From: Dongia_A sp964542425
Lineage (GTDB): Bacteria; Pseudomonadota; Alphaproteobacteria; Dongiales; Dongiaceae
Reading direction: 5' to 3'
Assembly (NCBI GenBank): GCA_964542425.1
Contig: CAZIUB010000008.1
Coordinates: 4,288 to 68,287 of the forward strand
DNA: 64,000 nt
The notes under the pieces were generated by a model that saw nothing but the letters and a program-made list of their open reading frames with translations, did not search any database and had not been told where the DNA came from. Of this stretch, positions 6,273 to 15,195 are shown piece after piece. Each line of letters begins with the position of its first letter. Within the stretch, counting starts at the first letter, position 1. The position numbers were made by a program, and so were the translations under genes.

Positions 6273-7622
6273 ATGGCATCGGCGGCCGAACAACTGGCGG
6301 CAAACATCAATTTCGGCGCCTTCGCCAAGGCGACCGAGCTGCGCCAGCGGATCTGGTTCACCCTGATGCTCTTGGTGGTGGCGCGGATCGGCGCATATAT
6401 CCCGCTCCCGGGCATCGACCCGATCGCCTTCGATGCCATCTTCCAGCAACACGCGGGCGGTGTGCTGGGCATGGTCGACATGTTCGCCGGCGGTGCCATC
6501 AGCCGGATGACGGTGTTCGCGCTCGGCATCATGCCTTACATTTCCGCCTCGATCATCATGCAATTGATGACCTCGGTCTCGCCGCAATTGGCGGCGATGA
6601 AAAAGGAGGGCGAGGCCGGAAGGCGCAAGATCAACCAATATACGCGCTACGGCACCGTGATCCTCGCCCTGGCGCAATCCTTCGGCATCGCCAATGGCCT
6701 GCAGAACATGTCTGGCCCCGGCGGCGGCGCGGTCATCGATCCCGGATTCTTCTTCGTGTTCACCTCGGTCGCGACGCTGACCTGCGGCACCATGTTCCTG
6801 ATGTGGCTGGGCGAACAGATCACCGCGCGCGGCATCGGCAACGGCATCTCGCTCATCATTTTCGCCGGCATCGTCGCTCGGCTGCCAAGCGCGCTCGGGC
6901 AATTGTTCGAACAGCTCCGCACCGGATCGGTCAGCGGCTTCTTCGTGCTGTTCATCGCCATCGGCGCCACCGCGGTGGTGACCTTCATCGTGTTCTTCGA
7001 GCGCGCGCAGCGCCGGATCATCATCCAATACCCCAAGCGCCAGGTCGGCAACCGCATGTTCGGCGGCGATTCCTCGCATCTGCCGCTGAAGCTGAACTCC
7101 TCGGGCGTGATCCCGCCGATTTTCGCCTCGTCCTTGTTGCTGTTGCCGCTGACCGTCGCCACTTTCTTTTCGAGCAGCGCCGATCTGCCGATCTGGGCCC
7201 AGACCGTGATCGGCTGGGTCAGCCACGGCCAGCCGATCTATATTTTGTCGTATCTGGGGCTCATTTCGTTCTTCGCCTTCTTCTACACCGCGATCGTCTT
7301 CAACCCCGAGGAGACGGCGGAAAACCTGAAGAAATACGGCGGCTTCGTCCCCGGCATTCGCCCGGGCAAGAACACGGCCGAGTATTTCGACTACGTGCTG
7401 ACTAGGCTGACCGTGCTCGGCGCCGCCTATCTCAGTTTCGTCTGCGTGTTGCCGGAGATCCTGATCGCCCAATACGCGGTGCCGTTCTATTTCGGCGGCA
7501 CCTCGCTGCTGATCGTGGTTTCGGTGACCATGGATACGGTGGCCCAGGTCCATTCCCACTTGCTCGCGCACCAATACGAGGGATTGATCAAGAAAGCCAA
7601 GCTCAAGGGTCGCAGGGGTTAG
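6273..7622 (+). CDS. secY: Protein translocase subunit SecY
   Basis: SecY is the pore-forming subunit of the SecYEG inner-membrane channel. The 449-residue product has ten predicted membrane segments. Signatures include GMVDMFAGGAISRMTVFALG with IMPYISASIIMQL (plug and TM2 region), GEQITARGIGNGISLIIFAGI, and the cytosolic-loop PGIRPGKNTAEYFDYVLTRL. The final part, VAQVHSHLLAHQYEGLIKKA, is typical. The start at 6273 lies 7 bp after DH3, so the repeat forms the whole upstream region. Confidence 0.97.
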   Translation: MASAAEQLAANINFGAFAKATELRQRIWFTLMLLVVARIGAYIPLPGIDPIAFDAIFQQHAGGVLGMVDMFAGGAISRMTVFALGIMPYISASIIMQLMTSVSPQLAAMKKEGEAGRRKINQYTRYGTVILALAQSFGIANGLQNMSGPGGGAVIDPGFFFVFTSVATLTCGTMFLMWLGEQITARGIGNGISLIIFAGIVARLPSALGQLFEQLRTGSVSGFFVLFIAIGATAVVTFIVFFERAQRRIIIQYPKRQVGNRMFGGDSSHLPLKLNSSGVIPPIFASSLLLLPLTVATFFSSSADLPIWAQTVIGWVSHGQPIYILSYLGLISFFAFFYTAIVFNPEETAENLKKYGGFVPGIRPGKNTAEYFDYVLTRLTVLGAAYLSFVCVLPEILIAQYAVPFYFGGTSLLIVVSVTMDTVAQVHSHLLAHQYEGLIKKAKLKGRRG

Positions 7623-7624
7623 GC

Positions 7625-8281
7625 GTGAATCTGATCCTGCTGGGACCGCCGGGCGCGGGCAAGGGCACCCAGGCCAAGCGCCTGACCGAGAAGCATGGAC
7701 TGGTTCAGCTTTCGACCGGCGACATGCTGCGCGCCGAGGTGGCCTCGGGTTCGGCGCTCGGCCGCGAGGTCAAGCGGATCATGGAATCGGGCCAGCTGGT
7801 CCCCGATTCCGTCGTTATCGGCATGATCGACAAGCGCATCGAGCGGCCGGATTGCGCGCGAGGCTTCGTACTTGACGGGTTTCCCCGCACGCTCGCCCAG
7901 GCCGAGACGCTGGATCGCATGCTGGCCGGCAAACAGGCGCGCATCGGAACGGTCATCGAAATCGTGGTTGACGAGCCGGCGCTGGTCGAACGGATTTCCG
8001 GCCGCTATGCCTGCGCCCAATGCGGCGCGGGCTACCACGACAAGTTCCAACGGCCCAAGCTGGATGGTATCTGCGACCGATGTGGCGGCCGCGAATTCGC
8101 CCGGCGCAAGGACGACAACGCCGAAACCGTAAAAGCACGGCTCGTCGCCTATCGCGAGCAGACCGCACCCATCCTCCCCTATTACCAGGGCAAGGGCCTG
8201 CTGCGGCATGTGGACGGCATGGCCAAACCCGATCTGGTCGGTATGGAAATTTCCGGAATCATCGCCGCTGTCGCCGCTTAA
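7625..8281 (+). CDS. adk: Adenylate kinase with zinc-binding lid
   Basis: Adk interconverts ATP plus AMP and two ADP. The 218-residue product starts at a GTG two bases after the secY stop. The P-loop GPPGAGKGTQAKRL is at residues 6-19 and the AMP-binding segment LSTGDMLRAEV follows. DGFPRTLAQAE is also present. The lid (about residues 130-155) has two CxxC pairs (YACAQCG and CDRCGG), so it is the long zinc-lid form. Confidence 0.97.
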   Translation: MNLILLGPPGAGKGTQAKRLTEKHGLVQLSTGDMLRAEVASGSALGREVKRIMESGQLVPDSVVIGMIDKRIERPDCARGFVLDGFPRTLAQAETLDRMLAGKQARIGTVIEIVVDEPALVERISGRYACAQCGAGYHDKFQRPKLDGICDRCGGREFARRKDDNAETVKARLVAYREQTAPILPYYQGKGLLRHVDGMAKPDLVGMEISGIIAAVAA

Positions 8282-8331
8282 CTAATTGAAAAAGGTCGAA
8301 AAATAGAAAAATTTGCAGGGACCGATGACAA

Positions 8332-8359
8332 TTGACGGGCGCGCGAATCGACCTATAAT
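8332..8359 (+). promoter_or_regulatory. Sigma-70-type promoter before rpsM
   Basis: TTGACG at 8332-8337 and TATAAT at 8354-8359 are separated by 16 bp, in an AT-rich stretch after adk. This is a near-consensus housekeeping promoter and probably a separate start for the alpha operon (rpsM-rpsK-rpoA-rplQ). Transcription would begin near 8366, leaving a leader of about 70 bases. Confidence 0.75.
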
Positions 8360-8438
8360 GCGCGCCTCTCGTTCGCCTGGGCTGACCGGGCCGATCGGCT
8401 TTGCCCAAGGCAATTCAAGGCTTTAAGGAGACGACAAC

Positions 8439-8807
8439 GTGGCGCGTATTGCTGGCGTCAACATTCCGACGCAGAAACGGGCGGTCATTGCCCTGACCTA
8501 TATCCACGGCATCGGACCGGCCAAGGCGACGCAAATCTGCGCCAAGGTCGGCATTCCGGCCGAACGGCGCGTGCATCAACTGACCGACGCCGAAGTGGTG
8601 CGGATCCGCGAGGTCATCGACCAGGATTTCCAGGTCGAGGGCGATTTGCGGCGCGAAGTGGCGATGAACATCAAGCGGCTGATGGACCTCGGCTGCTATC
8701 GCGGGCTTCGCCATCGCAAGGGATTGCCGGTCCGGGGCCAGCGCACCCACACCAACGCCCGCACCCGCAAGGGGCCGTCCAAATCGATCGCCGGCAAGAA
8801 GAAATAG
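8439..8807 (+). CDS. rpsM: 30S ribosomal protein S13
   Basis: S13 sits in the 30S head and contacts P-site tRNA and the inter-subunit bridge B1. The 122-residue product starts at GTG with CTTTAAGGAG upstream. Signatures: ARIAGVNIPTQKRAVIALTY, the helix-hairpin-helix HGIGPAKATQIC, and the basic tail GLPVRGQRTHTNARTRKGPS. It is the first gene after the promoter at 8332. Confidence 0.97.
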   Translation: MARIAGVNIPTQKRAVIALTYIHGIGPAKATQICAKVGIPAERRVHQLTDAEVVRIREVIDQDFQVEGDLRREVAMNIKRLMDLGCYRGLRHRKGLPVRGQRTHTNARTRKGPSKSIAGKKK

Positions 8808-8856
8808 CCCGGCGCGGGCGACCCGCGCGGGGATCTCCAGGAACCGAAAGAATCTC

Positions 8857-9294
8857 ATGGCCAAGGCAGCGACAGCGACCAGCGCTACGAGCGCGACCCA
8901 GACGCCGGCTCAGCCGGGCGGGCGCGTGCGAAAGCGCGAACGCAAGAACATCAGCGCCGGCGTCGCCCATGTGAACGCCAGCTTCAACAACACCATGATC
9001 ACCATCACCGACGACCAGGGCAACACCATCGCCTGGTGTTCCTCCGGCTCGCAAGGCTTCAAGGGGTCGCGCAAATCGACCCCCTATGCCGCCCAGGTGG
9101 CCGCCGACACCGCCGCCAAGAAGGCGATGGAACATGGCGTCAAGATTCTGGAGGTCGAGGTCAAGGGTCCGGGCGCCGGTCGCGAATCCGCGCTCCGGGC
9201 GCTGCAGGCCGCCGGCTTCACCATCACCTCGATCCGCGACGTGACGCCGATCCCGCATAACGGGTGTCGGCCGCCGAAGCGGCGCCGGGTTTAG
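8857..9294 (+). CDS. rpsK: 30S ribosomal protein S11
   Basis: S11 lies on the 30S platform next to the Shine-Dalgarno helix. Core motifs: HVNASFNNTMITITDDQGN, SSGSQGFKGSRKSTPYAAQ, and the C-terminal DVTPIPHNGCRPPKRRRV. The 145-residue length exceeds the usual 129 because of a Thr/Ala-rich N-terminal extension (MAKAATATSATSATQTPAQ). Confidence 0.97.
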   Translation: MAKAATATSATSATQTPAQPGGRVRKRERKNISAGVAHVNASFNNTMITITDDQGNTIAWCSSGSQGFKGSRKSTPYAAQVAADTAAKKAMEHGVKILEVEVKGPGAGRESALRALQAAGFTITSIRDVTPIPHNGCRPPKRRRV

Positions 9295-9447
9295 AGCGGC
9301 GGTGCCCTGCCCGATTTCGCGGGCGCGGGGCGCACGATTTCGATCGGCCGCCGGAGAATTCGGAATTGGCCGATCGCCTTTCGACAGGCTTGCAACGGGT
9401 GGGAGCGATCGGATGGCTGCCCACCTCTGAAATGAAGGTCGAGAATC

Positions 9448-10461
9448 GTGATTCAAAAAAATTGGACTGACCTGATCAAGGCGAACAAGAAGATCGACGG
9501 CGGCGACGATCCCAAGCGCTTGGCGCATATCGTGCTGGAACCCCTGGAGCCCGGTTTCGGGCTGACGCTCGGCAACGCGCTCCGGCGCATCCTTCTCTCC
9601 TCGCTGCACGGCGCCTCGGTGACCGCGATCCACATCGATGGCGTGCTGCACGAATTCTCCTCGATGCCGGGCGTGCGCGAGGACGTGACCGACATCGTCC
9701 TCAACATCAAGCAGATCGCGCTCCGGATGGGCGGCGACGGTCCCAAGCGCATGCGCCTGAAGGCCCAGGGACCCGGCGAGATCAAGGCCGGTCAGATCGA
9801 GACCGGGCATGATATCGAGATCTTGAATCAGGATCTGGTCATCTGCACCCTCGACCAGGGCGCCAGTCTGAACATCGAGTTCACGGTCAATGCCGGCAAG
9901 GGCTATGTCTCCTCCGAGCGTAACCGGCCCGAGGACGCACCCATCGGCCTCATTCCGGTCGACGCCATTTTCTCGCCGGTGCGCAAGGTGTCTTATCGGG
10001 TCGAGAACAGCCGCGTCGGCCAGGTCACCGATTACGACAAGCTCTCGATGCAGGTCGAGACCAATGGCGCGGTGACGCCGGAGGACGCGGTGGCCATTGC
10101 CGCGCGCATCATGCAGGACCAGTTGCAGTTGTTCATTAATTTCGAGGAACCGAGCCAGATCACCGAGGAATCGAAGGCGGCCGAGCCGCCCTTCAACAAG
10201 AATCTGCTGCGCAAGGTGGACGAACTGGAATTGTCGGTCCGATCCGCCAATTGCCTGAAGAACGACAACATCGTCTATATCGGCGATCTGGTGCAAAAGA
10301 CCGAGGCGGAGATGCTGCGGACGCCGAATTTCGGCCGCAAATCGCTGAACGAGATCAAGGAAGTGCTGGCGCAGATGGGGCTGCATTTGGGCATGGAAAT
10401 CCCCAACTGGCCGCCCGAGAACATCGAGGATCTGGCCAAGCGCCTGGACGAACCGTTCTAG
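9448..10461 (+). CDS. rpoA: DNA-directed RNA polymerase subunit alpha
   Basis: RpoA dimerises to nucleate core RNA polymerase. The 337-residue product starts at GTG, giving MIQKNWTDLIKANKKIDGG. The N-terminal domain shows FGLTLGNALRRILLSSLHGA and GVREDVTDIVLNIKQ. The C-terminal domain (from about residue 255) shows ELSVRSANCLKNDNI and TPNFGRKSLNEIKEVLAQMG, which contacts UP elements and activators. The 153 bp between rpsK and rpoA show no further gene. Confidence 0.98.
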   Translation: MIQKNWTDLIKANKKIDGGDDPKRLAHIVLEPLEPGFGLTLGNALRRILLSSLHGASVTAIHIDGVLHEFSSMPGVREDVTDIVLNIKQIALRMGGDGPKRMRLKAQGPGEIKAGQIETGHDIEILNQDLVICTLDQGASLNIEFTVNAGKGYVSSERNRPEDAPIGLIPVDAIFSPVRKVSYRVENSRVGQVTDYDKLSMQVETNGAVTPEDAVAIAARIMQDQLQLFINFEEPSQITEESKAAEPPFNKNLLRKVDELELSVRSANCLKNDNIVYIGDLVQKTEAEMLRTPNFGRKSLNEIKEVLAQMGLHLGMEIPNWPPENIEDLAKRLDEPF

Positions 10462-10528
10462 GGGCCAAGGGAACCCCTGCCTACGCATCCCTCTCCCCCG
10501 CTGGCGCCGGAGAGCCGCTCTAGGGCAA

Positions 10529-10576
10529 GGGATGGCCCGACTTAGCCATCCCTCTCCCCCGCCTGCGGGCGAGAGG
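10529..10576. repeat. REP-like hairpins after rpoA
   Basis: Two stems occur in succession: GGGATGGC with GCCATCCC (10529-10552), then CCTCTCCCCCGCC with GGCGAGAGG (10551-10576). A degenerate CCCTCTCCCCCGC copy precedes them at 10490. These C-rich palindromes resemble widespread REP-type intergenic repeats in alphaproteobacteria and might attenuate or stabilise the rpoA-rplQ transcript. Confidence 0.6.
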
Positions 10577-10613
10577 TCTTAGGTGAGGGGGCAAGCGATC
10601 GTTAGGGCATTAT

Positions 10614-10649
10614 TGTCCCGAGAGCGGAATGTCGGTTGCGGAACGCTAG
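10614..10649. repeat. CTAG-bordered half-palindrome P3
   Basis: TGTCCCGAGAGCGGAATG followed by TCGGTTGCGGAACGCTAG is an inverted, nearly identical copy of the left part of P1 (5991-6022). It ends in CTAG. It lies 56 bp upstream of rplQ. Confidence 0.6.
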
Positions 10650-10704
10650 CAATCGGTCGAGCCACGCCGAACTTCGGCAATGGCCAGGATAAGAGGAGAG
10701 GGTA

Positions 10705-11136
10705 ATGCGTCACGGCGTAGGCGGTCGCAAGCTGAACCGCACCTCATCGCACCGCAAGGCCATGTTCAACAACATGGCGGCCGCGCTGATCAAGCACGAG
10801 CAGATCAAGACCACATTGCCCAAGGCCAAGGATTTGCGCCCGATCGTCGAGAAGCTGATCACGCTCGGCAAGCGGGGGGGCTTGGCCTCGCGCCGGCGCA
10901 TCCTCGCCTCGCTCAAGGACAACAAGCTCGCCGAGAAGCTCCTGACCACGCTCGCCGATCGCTACAAGGCGCGGGCCGGTGGCTATACCAGGGTGCTGAA
11001 GGCCGGGTTCCGCTATGGCGACATGGCGCCAATGGCGGTGATCGAGTTCGTCGACCGCGATCCCGCGGCCAAGGGTCTGGATTCCGGGCCCAGCCGGAAG
11101 GAAGCGGAGACAAGCGGCGAGGCGGCCCAAGCCTGA
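10705..11136 (+). CDS. rplQ: 50S ribosomal protein L17
   Basis: L17 surrounds the exit tunnel. The 143-residue product begins MRHGVGGRKLNRTSSHRKAM and contains the diagnostic LPKAKDLRPIVEKLITLGKR near residues 37-56, plus GGYTRVLKAGFRYGDMAPMA. AAGAGGAGAGGG precedes the ATG. It is the last gene of the alpha operon; the 243-bp gap before it holds REP-like hairpins and P3. Confidence 0.97.
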   Translation: MRHGVGGRKLNRTSSHRKAMFNNMAAALIKHEQIKTTLPKAKDLRPIVEKLITLGKRGGLASRRRILASLKDNKLAEKLLTTLADRYKARAGGYTRVLKAGFRYGDMAPMAVIEFVDRDPAAKGLDSGPSRKEAETSGEAAQA

Positions 11137-11178
11137 TCGTTGCCAATGCTTTGGCGCGCAAACATTGGGGCGGCCCGA

Positions 11179-11317
11179 TGCCAACTATTAAAAAACACGT
11201 GATGCATGAAACACACCCATCGTTTCACGAAAGTCGGGCCGCATATTACTCAATGATAGTGCCCGCCGGCGGGCATCGGCGCGATCAATAGGCTGAACCA
11301 TTTATCCGCGACGGGTA
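11179..11317 (-). repeat. Double-hairpin element DH4 (after rplQ, inverted)
   Basis: Minus-oriented member of the DH family. The plus strand reads TGCCAACTATTAAAAAACACG, then ACGAAAGTCGGGCCGCAT, then the CCCGCCGGCGGGC arm and a damaged end ACGGGTA that lacks the usual GGC of GACGGCGGGTA. It makes up most of the space between rplQ and the protease gene. Confidence 0.85.
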
Positions 11318-11381
11318 CTGGTTGGCCGCCCTTTTTGCACCCATGTTGATCGCGACAATGAGGGCACCGGAAGCAAGACCC

Positions 11382-12800
11382 ATGGACCGGCGGATCAAGG
11401 GAATGATGCGCGCGATGATCGCGGCGCTGCTGGCGCTGCTTCTGGTGGACGCTCCGGCCTGGGCGGAGAGCACGGTGCCGGAATCGCGCGCCGATATCAC
11501 CTTGAGTTTCGCGCCCCTGGTCAGACAAGCGGCACCCGCCGTGGTCAACATCTACACCCGCAAGGTGATCAAGAGCCAAGCCGGCTCGCCGTTCTTCGAC
11601 GACCCCTTCTTCCGCCAGTTCTTCGGCGAGGAATTCGGCTTCGGGCGCGAGCGCGAGCGGGTCCAGAACTCGCTCGGCTCCGGCGTCATCGTGGCGCCGG
11701 ACGGGCTGGTCGTGACCAACAATCACGTCATTGCCGGCGCCGACCAGATCATCGTCGTGCTCAACGATGGTCGGGAATTCGATGCCAAGGTGGTGGCGAG
11801 CGAGGAGCGCCTCGATCTGGCGCTGCTGCGGGTGGACGCGATGGGCGAAGCCTTGGCCACCCTGCCGTTCCGCGATTCCGACGAATTGGAGATCGGCGAT
11901 CTCGTGCTCGCCATCGGCAATCCCTTCGGGGTCGGCCAGACGGTAACCAGTGGTATCGTCTCCGGTCTCGCCCGCACCCAGACCGGGATCAACGATCTCG
12001 GGTTTTTCATCCAGACCGACGCGGCGATCAATCCCGGGAATTCCTGCGGCGCGCTCGTTGCCATGGATGGCAGCCTGGTTGGAGTCAACACCGCGATCTA
12101 TTCGCGCTCCGGCGGCTCGGTCGGCATCGGATTTGCCATTCCCTCGAACATGGTCAAGGCGGTGGTCGATGCCGAGGCGCATGGCGGCAAGCTGGTGCGC
12201 CCCTGGGTCGGCATTTCGGGCGAAACCCTCACCGCCGACATCGCCAAGAGCCTTGGCCTGGAGAAGCCGGGTGGCGTCGTGGTCCGGGAACTCCATTCCG
12301 ACGGCCCGGCCAAGGCGGCGGGAATCCAGCCCGGCGACGTGCTGCTCACGGTCAACGGCAAGCCGATCGCCGATCCGCGCGGCATGGCCTTTCGCCTGGC
12401 GACGTTGAAGGTCGGCGATACCGCCACCTTGGCGCTGTGGCGCCGGGGCCAGCGGATCGAGTTGCCGATCGCGTTGGTGGCCGCCCCGCGCGATCCCTTG
12501 CCGCGGGAAACCCTGCTCGACGGACGCCAGCCATTGCAGGGCGCGCTGGTCGCCAATTTGTCGCCTTCCCTTGCCGAGGAGCTTTCCATCGATGCCTGGA
12601 AGGGCGTGGTGGTGCTCAAGGTGCGGCGTGGGTCATTCGCCAGTGAATTCGGTATCCATCCGGGCGACATCATCGCCGAGGTGAACGGCGCCGCCACACC
12701 AATGGTCGCGGATCTGGTAGCGGTCCTGGCAAGTGCCGCGGATACCTGGACCATCGATCTGGTGCGCGACGGCAAGGCGCGAACAATCACGGTCGAATAG
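11382..12800 (+). CDS. Periplasmic Do-like serine endoprotease (DegP/HtrA family)
   Basis: A secreted HtrA-type protease for envelope protein quality control. From the chosen start (472 residues) a signal peptide follows (MMRAMIAALLALLLVDAPAWA). The protease domain has His115 (TNNHVIAG), Asp145 (RLDLALL) and Ser221. Two PDZ domains fill about residues 280-470. The serine motif is GNSCG where the family almost always has GNSGG, so Cys222 replaces a glycine of the oxyanion-hole region. Alternative starts are 11344 and 11403. Its position just after rplQ is common in Rhodospirillales. Confidence 0.9.
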   Translation: MDRRIKGMMRAMIAALLALLLVDAPAWAESTVPESRADITLSFAPLVRQAAPAVVNIYTRKVIKSQAGSPFFDDPFFRQFFGEEFGFGRERERVQNSLGSGVIVAPDGLVVTNNHVIAGADQIIVVLNDGREFDAKVVASEERLDLALLRVDAMGEALATLPFRDSDELEIGDLVLAIGNPFGVGQTVTSGIVSGLARTQTGINDLGFFIQTDAAINPGNSCGALVAMDGSLVGVNTAIYSRSGGSVGIGFAIPSNMVKAVVDAEAHGGKLVRPWVGISGETLTADIAKSLGLEKPGGVVVRELHSDGPAKAAGIQPGDVLLTVNGKPIADPRGMAFRLATLKVGDTATLALWRRGQRIELPIALVAAPRDPLPRETLLDGRQPLQGALVANLSPSLAEELSIDAWKGVVVLKVRRGSFASEFGIHPGDIIAEVNGAATPMVADLVAVLASAADTWTIDLVRDGKARTITVE

Positions 12801-12948
12801 CGATGATGGGAATTTTTTGGCATTCCAAGCATCTCGCTCCCTTGCGAACGCGGGGGGAGAGAGGGCACAGGTGAGGGGCAATTCCATTGTTTTGAGAATC
12901 GCTATCGGTACGTCTCATGACCAACGATCCACCGAAAGTTGACATTCA

Positions 12949-14250
12949 GTGACTTCTCTCTTTGAGGCACAGGCGCCAAGACCGCTGGCCGACCGGTTGC
13001 GGCCGCGCCTGCTGGAAGAGATCGTCGGCCAGGATCATCTGATCGGGCCCGAGGCGCCGATCGGGCGCATGCTGGCGGCGCGCCTGGTCTCGTCCATGAT
13101 TCTGTGGGGGCCGCCGGGCTGTGGCAAGACCACGCTCGCCCGGCTGATCGCGGAACGGGTCGATTTCCATTTCGAGATGCTGTCGGCGGTGTTCTCCGGT
13201 GTCGCCGATCTGCGCAAGGTGTTCGATGCGGCGCGCCAGCGTCGCACGATGGGCCGCGGCACCCTGCTCTTCGTCGACGAGATCCATCGCTTCAACCGCG
13301 CCCAACAGGACGGTTTCCTCCCCTATGTCGAGGACGGCACTATCGTGCTGATCGGCGCGACGACCGAGAACCCGTCCTTCGAACTGAACGCGCCGTTGTT
13401 GTCGCGCTGCCAGGTGCTGGTGCTGGAGCGACTGAGGGCGGTGGATTTGGAAACCCTGCTCCGGCGCGCCGAGACACTGATGGGCTACGCGCTGCCGCTC
13501 GATGCCCCGGCCCAGCAGGCACTCATTGCCATGGCCGATGGCGACGGACGATATCTTTTCAATCTGGCGGAAGAATTGTTTCGCTTGCCCCCGGAGGTGA
13601 CGCTCGATCCCGCGCGCCTCGCGCGCGCGGTTCAGCGTCGCGCGCCGCTTTACGACAAGGCGCGGGAAGGCCACTACAATCTCATTTCCGCGCTGCACAA
13701 ATCGCTGCGCGGTTCGGACGTCGACGCCTCCCTCTATTGGTTCCGGCGGATGCTGGACGGGGGCGAGGACCCTAAGTACATCGCCCGCCGGCTGGTCCGC
13801 TTCGCCAGCGAGGATGTGGGCCTGGCCGACCCGCGGGCGTTGACCCAGACCCTTTCCGCTTGGGATGCCTACGATCGCCTGGGCTCGCCGGAGGGCGAAT
13901 TGGCGATCGCGCAGGCGGTCATGTATCTGGCGATCGCGCCCAAATCCAACGCCGCCTATGTCGCCTTCGGTGCCGCCGATCGGGCGGCGAAGGCGCATGG
14001 CTCGCTCACGCCCCCCAAGCACATCCTCAACGCTCCCACCGGCCTGATGAAGGAATTGGGTTATGGCGAGGGCTACGCCTATGACCACGATTCCGAGGAA
14101 GGCTTCTCCGGGCAGAACTACTTCCCCGAGGGCATGGAGCGGGAGCAATTCTACCGGCCGGTCGAGCGCGGTTTCGAACGCGAGATCATGAAGCGCCTGG
14201 AATATTGGGCCAAATTGCGCCGGCGCCGCTCCGAGGACAGCCAAGACTAG
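12949..14250 (+). CDS. rarA: Replication-associated recombination protein A (AAA ATPase)
   Basis: RarA (MgsA) is a clamp-loader-like AAA ATPase acting at stalled replication forks. The 433-residue product starts at GTG (12949). Walker A is GPPGCGKTT at about residues 54-62, Walker B is LLFVDEIHRFNRAQQD, and sensor 1 is GATTENPSFELN. The C-terminal part has the family's LHKSLRGSDVDASLYWFRRM and QNYFPEG motifs. It is adjacent to the DegP-like gene. Confidence 0.95.
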   Translation: MTSLFEAQAPRPLADRLRPRLLEEIVGQDHLIGPEAPIGRMLAARLVSSMILWGPPGCGKTTLARLIAERVDFHFEMLSAVFSGVADLRKVFDAARQRRTMGRGTLLFVDEIHRFNRAQQDGFLPYVEDGTIVLIGATTENPSFELNAPLLSRCQVLVLERLRAVDLETLLRRAETLMGYALPLDAPAQQALIAMADGDGRYLFNLAEELFRLPPEVTLDPARLARAVQRRAPLYDKAREGHYNLISALHKSLRGSDVDASLYWFRRMLDGGEDPKYIARRLVRFASEDVGLADPRALTQTLSAWDAYDRLGSPEGELAIAQAVMYLAIAPKSNAAYVAFGAADRAAKAHGSLTPPKHILNAPTGLMKELGYGEGYAYDHDSEEGFSGQNYFPEGMEREQFYRPVERGFEREIMKRLEYWAKLRRRRSEDSQD

Positions 14251-14253
14251 CTG

Positions 14254-14394
14254 GCACCCGCCGTCACTGATGGCTGAATCGGCGATATTGCCGCGCCGGT
14301 GCACGCCCGCGGGTGCTATCACATCGAGATATGTGCCAACTTTCGTGGATACCTCGGACGGCTTCAAGAATGGCGCTTTCTCGAAAGTCGGCAC
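14254..14394 (+). repeat. Double-hairpin element DH5
   Basis: Plus-oriented copy just after rarA. Left stem CACCCGCCGTC with GCCCGCGGGTG (compensating changes keep it paired), linker ATCGAGATATGTGCC, right stem CCAACTTTCG with CGAAAGTCGG, ending CACTA. The left side follows CTAG at the rarA stop. The paired changes suggest that the hairpin shape matters. Nothing else recognisable lies in 14395-14538. Confidence 0.85.
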
Positions 14395-14538
14395 TACCCC
14401 ACAAATGCAATTTCGAGAGGCAAGCCATGCACAAGGCGAGCTTGTCTGGGTACAATCCCGGGTCTAGGGTTCTCTTAAGTCCAAGCGCGGCCGGTCCAAG
14501 GTCGCCGATCCGAGTACCGACATTTACAGGTTTGACGG

Positions 14539-15195
14539 ATGCAGGATTACCTGTCGCCCGAACGCCACAAGGCGGCGTTGCTGACAATTGATGCCCAGCG
14601 CGATTTCCTGGTCCCGGGCGCGCCGGCCTCCTTTGGCGGCTCGACGACGACCATCGCGCGGATGCGCCGCCTGGTCGAGAGTTTCCGCGCCATCGGCGCT
14701 CCGATTGTGCACATGATCCGGCTCTATCGCTGCAACGGCTCCAATGTCGATCTTTGTCATCGCGCCCAGATCGAAAGCGGCCAGCGCATCGTCATGCCGG
14801 GCGCGCTGGGCGCGGAACTGGTTGACGAGCTGAAGCCCGACCCAAGGCTGCGGCTGGAACCCGAACCCCTGCTCGATGGCGGGATGCAGCAGATCGGGAC
14901 CAGGGAGTGGATCTGCTACAAGCCGCGGCTGTCGGCGTTCTTTCAAACTTCTCTCGAGCAGCATCTGAAGGAACTTGGCGTCTCGACCATCGTCGTTTGC
15001 GGCGCCGATTTCCCGACCTCGCCGCGCTCGACCATCTATGCCGCCGCCAACCGCGATTTTCGCATCGTGCTGGCGACCGACGCCGTCTCCGGCGCCAGCG
15101 ACCCAGGCCTCGACGAATTGGCCCAGATCGGCGCCTATCTGATGACCACGGAAAGGTTGCTCGATTGGCTGCCCAGCAGCCGCGCCGCGGCGTGA
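14539..15195 (+). CDS. Isochorismatase-like hydrolase with Cys-to-Ser change
   Basis: An isochorismatase-fold protein of 218 residues. The Asp of the triad lies in LLTIDAQRDFLVPGAP (residues 14-29) and the Lys in the WICYKPRLSAFF segment. The nucleophile loop reads CGADFPTSPRST: the position normally held by the catalytic cysteine (Gly-x-x-x-x-x-Cys-x-x-x-Thr) is serine. A cysteine exists seven residues earlier, out of register. The protein may therefore be inactive, use Ser, or bind rather than cleave. The next gene overlaps its stop (GTGA), indicating translational coupling. Confidence 0.8.
   Translation: MQDYLSPERHKAALLTIDAQRDFLVPGAPASFGGSTTTIARMRRLVESFRAIGAPIVHMIRLYRCNGSNVDLCHRAQIESGQRIVMPGALGAELVDELKPDPRLRLEPEPLLDGGMQQIGTREWICYKPRLSAFFQTSLEQHLKELGVSTIVVCGADFPTSPRSTIYAAANRDFRIVLATDAVSGASDPGLDELAQIGAYLMTTERLLDWLPSSRAAA

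Noticed and set aside
12921..12947. CCACCGAAAGTTGACATT before rarA as a DH right-end remnant
   Set aside because: Only about ten bases match the DH right end and the rest of the hairpin is absent; chance similarity is likely.
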